From Zygnema cylindricum (lineage: Eukaryota; Streptophyta; Zygnematophyceae; Zygnematales; Zygnemataceae): 64,000 bases of DNA. This document shows positions 56,513 to 64,000 of the stretch, piece by piece. The translations under genes and the position numbers were made by a program. The stretch spans positions 407,459 through 471,458 of the forward strand of contig JBBHKE010002480.1 of the NCBI GenBank assembly GCA_037447655.1. The letters are read 5' to 3'. The notes beneath the pieces are model-generated. The model had not been told where the DNA came from. It did no database searches and saw only the letters and a program-made list of their open reading frames with translations. Positions within the stretch are counted from its first letter, which is position 1. Every line of letters starts with the position of its first letter.

Positions 56513-56846
56513 ACTATAGGAACTAAAGGAAGTAGCATTGCTAAAACTGAAAAAACCCCATGACTACGGAATAAACAAAAAGGAAAATCAAGGCAAAGCC
56601 GACGAAAATACGAAAGAATCGCAAGGAAATCGAAAACACCCTAGAAAGCAAAACCCCGCAAACAAAACATCTAAGGAAAAAACTAACACCAACATAACTA
56701 AAAATCTACGGAAAGCAACCACGTAAGTCCCCGAATCTCGGAGGAGCACGAGGAGGAAGTTCCGGAACACGCCGTCGATCCATAACGGCAATAGACAATC
56801 GAAGTAATATAGAAGCCAACACCCGTTGTAGAGCCACGGAAAAACG

Positions 56847-58223
56847 TTAACGAAAAAAGGAAGTAAGGACTGAAACAGAAGGGCTCCCGGGTCCCCGCCT
56901 TTCGAACGAGCGCCGACCACAAGTATGGAAAAACTCGTCCAAAGCCACACCCACACAACCAAATATCTCGACCTCCATTGGAATAAAGCCATCCATAGCG
57001 TCGCGACAGGCATAATCACGCTCCTTCCTTCTAGCCGCGTCACGGGCGGCCACTCCCACATGCCGAGCCGCTTGGTTGACAACTGTAGTTGAGGTAGGGT
57101 TCGCCAAAACAATGTCACCAAATGTACAACGCGCACCATCAAGTAATACAAGGTCAATCCGACGCGAAGGAATAATGTGAGAGACCTCCCGACAAACAGA
57201 AAATCCCCCCTCATAAGCGATAGTAGCAATGGTGCCTCGAATCGTGTCGTGCACCCGAATCAACTCGCCCCCGTGGGAGCAACGAAGCAAATGGACCCCG
57301 TCAAGCTCGAGAACGTGGCCACACGAGCAAACAAGTGAGCCAAGCAAAGGTGGGTGAGGGAGGCCAAGTCGGAACCTAAGGGTCGTCGTGAACTGAGCCG
57401 GGGTGAAACGAAGAGTAGATAAGATAAGGACAGCCAATAGCCAAGCTCCAGAGCCAGGTCCACCACAAGACAGGAAACGTGCACGCCAAGAATCGGAAGG
57501 GAGCGCCTCGAGAAGCTCCGATTTAATAGCGGCGACAACCCGATCAGAAATGGATTCCTGAACACGCGCAACTGATGTCGTAACAAGAGTGGAAAAAATC
57601 GGCATGTCCTTGATAGCAGCCGGATTAAGAGAACTTGAGGTATCCAAAAGGGACCGTTGGAAGGCGAGCTCACCATCTGAAACACGCGAAACCACGGCCG
57701 CAATAATAGGAGTGTCCCCAGCTAGAAAACAAGAGACAATAGTGGAAGCAACAAGGCACCAACTTCCCAAATAGGCGGCTGGAGCAACACGCGCCGTCGA
57801 GAGTAAACCCAAACCGCCAGCTGAGACAGGAAGAGAGGCTTGAATGCGTGCCGCAGGCCCAGACTCGCAATCAAAAGCTCCACGGCCCAACAAACTGTGG
57901 AGGACATCCATAAGACGATCGGCGAAAGCAAAAGGTGAGGACACAAGGGATGGGGTGGGAGGGGAAGTGCGAGTAAGGTAGGAGGGCCAGTGGGGGAAAC
58001 ATCGTGTTAGAAGAGCAAAGGCCACCTGGGGATCAGAAAGGTGAGGAAGGTCGTCCACGTGGGACAAATCTGTCTGAAGAGCGTAATCGAGGAATTTCGT
58101 GACGTATGGATCGAACCCAAACGGGCAACCCAACACAAGAATGCCTTCGGAAGGAGGAGGGGTCTGAAAACCAGGAGGGGAGTGAAAGGAGGAGGAATAT
58201 GACGTGGGGACCAAACAACACAC
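56847..58223 (-). pseudogene. Non-LTR ORF: post-RT and C-terminal nuclease-like region
   Basis: 458-codon frame with VSAGGLGLLSTARVAPAAYL, CSCGHVLELDGVHLLRC, RRIDLVLLDG, FGDIVLANPT, AARDAARRKERDYACRD and FIPMEVEIFG. It ends SVLTSFFR at 56847. It is contiguous in copy 1 with the RT, from which it is separated here by a frameshift at about 58220. Confidence 0.8.
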
Positions 58224-59548
58224 TTAGAGTGCTGGACCGAAAGATTGAGTTTGGCTAAGCGAGCCTTGAAAAAGTTATAGGCCGGTATAACTTGGTGCGA
58301 AGGATCAATAATGTGTGTGTCATCCGCAACTAAAGGGAAGAGGCAAGAAGGGTAAGCAGTTGCAGAGGCTCTGAGGGCGAGGTAATGGGCTAGGGCAAAC
58401 AAAGGGCCCCCAAGAAGATCACCCTGATGAGTGCCAGTCGTGGAGGAAAGTGGGACCAAATCATCATCAGTGGAGAAAGAGAGGCTAGAGCTCAAAGAAT
58501 AAAAGCTCTCACAAAAGGAAATACCTGGACTATAGGGGAAGGTGCAGCCATAAGCTCAGAAAAAATGGCATTCCGATCCACTACATTAAAGGCATTACAA
58601 ACATCCACCTGGAGGACTAACCAATCCGGATGGGCATCTAACAAAGCCCGGATCCCGTGGACCACGGCCTCACAACCCCCTCGGGTTGCCACTCCGAACT
58701 GATGAGGAGAGAAATAATCATGAAAAGCAGGTTGGAGCTAGATGCAGATCGCACGGGCCACCAATTGGTAAAATACCTCGCCCACTGCAATAGGACGGAT
58801 TCCCCCATTAGGTTTGGCAATAGCTACGAGGCGGGACGCTGTTAGGAGATCGCAAATACGAGAAGGGACAATGCCAGCCGCAATAAGAGAACATACTCGA
58901 AAAAACATATCAAAGCCTCGAGCACCAGATTCCGGAGGCAAAACATCGCGAAATAACTCATAAACAGTGCATGAAGGACCCCCAGCTGAAAGATGTGGAG
59001 AAGTCGTAAGGGCTTTAATTAAACAATCTCGATCCAAAAGAAAACAGTCTATCGCCTCGAAGTTGTGAATAAAGGGGGACTGAGGGGTAGGAGCTGGCCG
59101 ATGAAGAGCTCGGAGAATCTCAGCAGTCGTAGCGGACCGAGGAGTAGTATTAAATGGATGGAGTGCTCGAACCGCTCGAGAGAGCTCACCAACTCGGCTT
59201 AAATGTATCGCACGACGATAGGAGGATGGCACTTCTGAAGTTTGAGACGTACGACATGGTGTGAAATAAACACTCGCAACTCAAACCTCGTGCTCGGCAT
59301 GAAAGGCTCGCCAATCGCCTCGAAGGAATCGTCGACATCGAGCCATAGATTCTCGGGCCCCGCTACCACCGCCACGGCAAGGTAAGACTAGAACCCAAAG
59401 TAAGAATATGAAAAGGAGCTGCTAAGGTCAAACATCCGCGGGATCCGAATAAATACGGAACAAAGGAAGGTGGAACGCGTCCTGTATGATAATCCGCACA
59501 ACCATTGGAATCCGCGTGTATAACCGCGGACGGGGAGGGGGGGGGCAA
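58007..59548 (-). pseudogene. Non-LTR ORF: N-terminal region and reverse transcriptase, several frameshifts
   Basis: Pieces in order on the minus strand are 59363-59548 (N-terminal region, no family recognised), 58738-59232 (upstream RT region), 58492-58692 (RT with LQVDVCNAFNVVDR) and 58007-58495 (THQGDLLGGPLFALAHY and VADDTHIIDPS). A short insertion near 58735 and other indels break the frame. Confidence 0.8.
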
Positions 59549-59568
59549 ATCATAAGCTTCGAGCTGTC

Positions 59569-60070
59569 TAATGGAATTGGCTTCATATACTGGGAAAGTA
59601 TGATGATAGGAGCTCTATGCGAAAAATGGTTTTGGGGGATAGTGAGTAGACGGTTGGGCGTCCATCAAGTCTTGGAATTCCTCCAGGGTTTTGAGGAAGC
59701 AGATTCACCAGGAAAGAGGATCCACCTTCAACGGAGGAAACAAAAGAAGGAGAGGTGGTGGACAAATGAAAGGAGAAGGAGACGACCACACCAATAGCAA
59801 CTGGTTCGACATTCATGTCACCTATTCCGAGGAATGAGGAGAATGATACTGAAACCTGGGACTTCAACAATATGGCGGCAAAGCACTTCATCCTACGCCA
59901 TCTCACTCAAGGACTTGCATGTCCTCATTTGCAGGTAGAAAGTGCATCCGATCTTTGGATGGCTCTCATAGAGATGTACCGAAGTGGTACGATTCAGCAA
60001 CAACAGTTGGCTGATCAGAAAGTTAAGGAGTATGTATACAAAGGGGGAAATATGTTGGATTTTTGCAATG
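59569..60070 (+). mobile_element. Copia gag fragment without LTR
   Basis: It matches the copia interior from shortly after the primer-binding site (42208 onward) through the capsid region to TTTTTGCAATG. Frame 59815-60070 carries WDFNNMAAKHFILRHLTQG and MALIEMYRSGTIQQQQLADQ. It has neither LTR nor pol. Confidence 0.85.
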
Positions 60071-60178
60071 CTAGAAAACGAGAGAATAGTGGAAGCAACA
60101 AGGCACCAACTTCCCAAATAAGCGGCTGAAGCAACACGCGCCGTCGAGAGTAAACCTAAACCGCCAACCGAGACAGGA
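60071..60178 (-). mobile_element. Non-LTR fragment fused to copia gag
   Basis: About 108 bp match 57722-57830 in the same orientation with a few differences (CAACAAGGCACCAACTTCCC, CGCGCCGTCGAGAGTAAACC). The join to gag at 60070/60071 is abrupt. Confidence 0.85.
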
Positions 60179-60345
60179 ATAATAATGCTAATTGTTTCAG
60201 TAACAATACTAATTGTTTCAATAACAACACTAACTGTTTCAATGACAACAATAATTGTTTCAATAACAATACTGATTAGTTTAATAACAATACTGATTGT
60301 TTCAATAACATTTCTAATTGTTTCAATAATAATAAGAAATGTTTG
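60179..60345. repeat. 24-bp tandem repeat, about seven copies
   Basis: Units read like AATAACAATACTAATTGTTTC plus three bases, with substitutions among copies. It starts right at the end of the non-LTR fragment. Confidence 0.85.
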
Positions 60346-62039
60346 ATTCTAACGTCAAGTCTTTAAACGGTTCATAAACAATCATGTCATTCGAAGCTAG
60401 ATTAGAATTAACCTCACTAATGAAACCAAAAATGTGCTCTTATAATTTCTTTACCTAACAATGATTTGATGTGTATCGCTGTTTGTATGTCCCAAGAGCG
60501 ACCACCAAAAACAATAACTACACCCATTTTTCAGCTGTGCCTTGTGAAGAATGGAGGACGTCACATTAACACATTTCTTAATTTGCACAAATTGTTCTAA
60601 AAAAACACCGGTACTCACGATTGTTTCTAGAGATAATTAAAAAAGAGTGATGATTTTAAAAAAGCGTGACTGTAAATACGGAATGCTGGAGACAAAAGAA
60701 CGGAAAAACCAAAACGAAACTGAAATAAACTAGCATAGAATTAACCAAGCCAAACCCTAAAAACCCTAAAAAATCCTAAGAAACTAACCACAGAGCATAA
60801 ACAACTGCCAGTTAAGAATTACTGTCCTTTTATATCCTTAGAACGAGTCAATACTAGCACATGAAGATCGAAAGGACAAAAATAAAACTAACCCTCCCTC
60901 TCCCTCCCCCCCTTCAATTAAAGCAGTAAACACCAAAAGAGGAGCAAATTAATACAGAGTCCACATTATTTCAATCTGCCCGTAGGATAATTACACCATC
61001 AAAGTTTCAATAACTCAGTTATGAGGGTAAATCGTACAATTCACAGAGTTTCTGTTTTTTTATGCTCCGTTAAACCGTAAAACTGTACTCTCAACATTGT
61101 TCTCTCAATAATAGGGTAAATTTCTTCAGTATAATTTCCCATTCATCTGCCTTAACTATCTTCAACTTTTAAGTAGCCTAAAAAGATAATAATAATAACA
61201 AAAAGCTTTTTATTGAACTTCATTTTTACTATTTCCTTTATTAATCTCCATTTTTCACCATACTAAAACCTGACTTTCATTGTCACAGAAGAGCACAAAA
61301 ATAGGAACAACCGAAAAAAAGTTTGATTAATATTGTTTGATATTGTTACAATTTATCGTACAAAAAAAAATCGACAACGACACTTTCTCGAAATATGCAC
61401 CCCAACTCCTAACAGCTGCCCATATTACTAACTTCAGGACTGTACAAAATTAAAACTAAAAAAAAAAAAAACTAAATTAAAACTAGGTTCTCCTCCGTTA
61501 TTAAACACCTTGTCGATTAAGAAAAAAACCAGACAAAGGGGACATTTTTGTATGTTACAGAACAAAATCGAACCATACTGTCAAAAAAGCACTATAAACA
61601 GCGAAACAGATTTTAAGGTCGAGAAACTACAAATGCAGATTCGTTTCTGCAAAAGAGTTCGTACGACATTATAACTCCTAAAAACACATTAGAACTGACG
61701 TGGAGCTACTAATGCGATTATTCTATGTTCAGAGATAAACATTTCTATTTCAGTTATTTAATTTCGACTGTACAAATAAACTCTACCGTAGGAACGTTCC
61801 CTCAACAAGACAGATTCGAAAGCGTCACTCATTCGCCTCTTATCCATCGTCTCGGTCATCCACATTTCATGTTGTCCTTCCGATCCACTTTCCCACTGAT
61901 AGGCTAATCACACTGAAATTTTTTGCCCCCCTTTTGAGAGTGAATCGAATGGTTTGAGGGCAAACCATACTCAAAAAACTGTACGAATAGTACGATTTAC
62001 CATCAAAACGAGGGAAAAAACTTTGACAGCCTGATTACC
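60346..62039. other. AT-rich intergenic region and 3' flank of the kinase gene
   Basis: No coding signal was recognised. The part nearest 62039 probably holds the kinase 3' UTR on the minus strand. Confidence 0.5.
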
Positions 62040-63021
62040 CTATGCGTTAACTCCACCTTGTCGATTGCCAACAGTTTTCTCTTGTCCTTTCTTTGAGTCT
62101 TCTTGCCATTTCTTCTCTTCAAAAGCATGTCCTCTCACCACTTCTAGAAGAGCAAAAGCAACTGAGTCCAAAAGCCTTTTCGGACCAGATTCCTTGTGAA
62201 CTTTTTGATAACTAACAGGTAAGGAAACGGAAATGTCCTCGCGACACTCTTCCTCATCAGAGCAACAAGTATCGAGACTGGATCCACTACTACTGGCAGA
62301 TAAAAAACGGTCACTACTGTCACTTCCATTAGGGCTTACCGGTCCCAAAATGGGAGGACGTCCGATGCTCTGTCCACTCCCTCCGGTGAAATCATAGCCA
62401 CATTTTTTTGAGCTTCCAAAAACCACATCTAATTTCCTTCCACCATCCACACTCTCTGAACCTCCACATACATCTAGTCGTCCAGGAGGATTACAAGGAG
62501 GTAGAGAACATATATGTGGTTTCGGAATGGCTGCTGCCTCAGGAGGAGAAGGAGACGGACAAGGAGGAGGAAGAAGAGAAAGTGAGATGAAACAACCTTT
62601 AACCTCTTTCGCATTCGGCATTATCACATTTTCTTTCGGACTATTTTTACCGCCACTCTTAGAAAAACACTGTTGCTTCTCTCTCACATACTCTCTTTCC
62701 TGCTTGTTAAACTGGCGTCTCAAACTCTTTCCCTTTTCCAGCCACGGATGCGCCAAGATTTCTTCTGCGGTCAGTCTTTTACTCGGATCTAAAGTCAACA
62801 TTCTCCTGATAAGATCTTTCGCTTCACTTGAAATTCTCGACCATGGCTCTGACGAGAAGTCCAAGCGTCCGGAACAAACTGCTTCTTGGACGACATCCTT
62901 TTTATTGTCAAGAAATGGGAGTCTTCCAGAGAGAAGAGCCCATAAAATGATCCCAAGACTCCATATATCAGCTTCCAGACCGTACCGTTTTCCAAGAAAC
63001 ATTTCTGGTGAGAGATAATAT
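62040..63021 (-). CDS. Ser/Thr protein kinase (CDPK/PEPRK-type), last exon only
   Basis: After an acceptor TTTTTTTCCAG, the exon opens inside the activation segment (YYLSPEMFLGKRYG, the APE-like motif) and continues with EADIWSLGIILWALLSGRLP, SSEAKDLIRRMLTLDPSKRL and TAEEILAHPWLEKG, i.e. subdomains VIII-XI. This is close to CDPK/CRK and PEP-carboxylase-kinase-related kinases. No EF-hands follow, which argues against a true CDPK. The roughly 220-residue tail is basic, then Pro- and Ser-rich (SASSSGSSLDTCCSDEEE), probably disordered. The ATP-binding lobe and catalytic loop lie in exons beyond 64000. The reading frame is intact to the stop at 62040. Confidence 0.82.
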
Positions 63022-64000
63022 CTGGAAAAAAAAAGATAGAGAAAGAGGAAGGGAAGGGCAGAGGAGAGAGGAATCGGCTTAGTTGGTCAAGAGCGAAAAA
63101 AAACCTCCAAAAGATAGGAGAGTGGGATGTGTGAGAATGTGTATGCAGATCGGTGATTCGCATAAGGAAATAAGAAAATGATGGGGAGAGAATGATAGAG
63201 AAAGAGGAAGGAAAGGTAGGAGGGGAGAGGAAGGGAAGTGGAGAGAGTGAAGAGGAGAGGAAAATGGACGAGGAGAGAGGGAAGAGGAGAGGAAACGGGA
63301 AGAGGACAGAGAAAAGGAAGAGAAGAGAAAAAGGAAGATGAGAAAGGGAAGAGGAGAAAGGGAAGAGGAGAGAGAAACAGAGCTTCCTAGTGAGGGAAAG
63401 AAAGAGTTTCTCGACATACATTCCCTGTAAGTAAGGACTATCAAGTTGTCCTACTCCCTTCATTTACATCTACCCTAGAAATGGTCGACCTGGCAAATAA
63501 AATTCTAACTGAATTAAAACCCTAACTGAAACAGTGGCAGAAAACTGGCATGAAACTGACACTTCACCAAAGACAAATTCAGTGACACACATTCGAAGAT
63601 TTGGTAAAACCCACCGACAAACAGACAAACTAAAACTAACTGCAAAAACGGGCTAACAATTAATCTAATTTAGTGATCGGAAAACAATGCAATATAGAAC
63701 TCCCGCGAAAGACAATAATCTAACCAAAACACAAAAAGTCTTCAAGAGATGACTCATCGACACTTAGAACATGTCTAGGACAAAAACTTAAGCCTTACTC
63801 AAAACCCTTACTCCAAAAAAATGGGGGGGGGGGAAGGGTGTACCCAGGTACAGAGCTGTAACCAGACTAACAATTCATGGAGACAAATATTTTCCGAATT
63901 AAAAAAAAGTTTAAATAAAAAAGAAAAAACTGAAATCCAAAATACCTAAAGTTGGATTTAATCTGTGAACCAAAAAACTATAAGAATCGTATAAACGTTT
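63022..64000. other. Kinase intron with GA-rich (minus strand CT-rich) tract
   Basis: 63030-63400 is a purine-rich degenerate repeat (GGGAAGAGGAGAGAAAC-like units). I searched the minus strand to 64000 for a DFG or HRD exon and did not find one, so the intron is at least 980 bp. Confidence 0.6.

Larger units (their letters stand above)
56515..59568 (-). mobile_element. Non-LTR retrotransposon, longest copy (copy 4)
   Basis: Minus-strand copy with 3' UTR (56515-56840), nuclease-like and Cys/His region, RT and part of an N-terminal region reaching about 59568. Its sequence is close to copy 1 over the shared part. Compared with copy 1 its last 3' bases are missing where it meets copy 3 tail to tail. 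Confidence 0.85.

Noticed and set aside
60179-60345. CRISPR array
   Set aside because: Units are contiguous without unique spacers, and the region is eukaryotic.
62527-63018. Plus-strand ORF opposite the kinase exon
   Set aside because: Shadow of the real minus-strand coding exon.

Overview
The window is eukaryotic nuclear DNA: intron-split genes with GT-AG junctions, (A)n/(T)n tracts, microsatellites and layers of retrotransposons. The host genes (a plant-like NUP93, AMN1-type LRR exons, a CDPK/PEPRK-type kinase, a P-loop kinase known from plants), Ty1/copia elements and a chromodomain Ty3/gypsy element suggest a green-lineage organism, probably a streptophyte alga or early land plant. The species cannot be fixed from sequence alone. 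I saw no rRNA, tRNA or CRISPR features.

Layout. 1-13,164: ten exons of the nucleoporin NUP93 (+). The 7.1-kb intron between 3,575 and 10,714 holds an assembly gap (3,991-4,000), a copia LTR fragment, a 5'-truncated non-LTR retrotransposon (6,106-8,637) and antisense LRR exons (9,653-10,488). 13,165-16,800: no NUP93 last exon is recognisable; instead there is a degenerate bacterial stretch containing an MltA (lytic transglycosylase) pseudogene and a possible Tim44-domain remnant. 16,827-17,786: a hAT transposon remnant with an 8-bp target duplication. 18,421-19,948: an intact three-exon CipC/DUF3759 gene, a family best known from fungi. 19,949-28,430: mostly gene-free, with an RT-less non-LTR copy (23,180-24,670), an odd ORF inside inverted repeats and a small TA-flanked inverted-repeat element.

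28,436-49,271 is a nest of LTR elements: a copia element with TTAAC target duplication that has lost its reverse transcriptase (minus strand), a decayed chromodomain gypsy element, a copia LTR inserted in the gypsy 3' LTR, another copia element inserted in that LTR, and a second gypsy 3' part. A part-deleted copia LTR lies inside a TA-flanked element at 48,166-49,271. 49,418-51,398: two more DNA elements, the second a hAT-like element ending 61 bp before the ATG of the P-loop kinase gene (51,460-52,762, two exons). 54,270-60,345: a long T tract, TA microsatellites, four non-LTR pieces in opposing orientations, and a copia gag fragment joined between non-LTR sequences. 62,040-63,021 (minus): the last exon of a Ser/Thr protein kinase whose upstream exons lie beyond the window.

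The host genes do not form a pathway. The most notable points are the bacterial MltA insertion, the fungal-type CipC gene, the TA-flanked inverted-repeat family seen in introns of two genes, the reverse-transcriptase-less copia element and the chimeric retroelement junctions.
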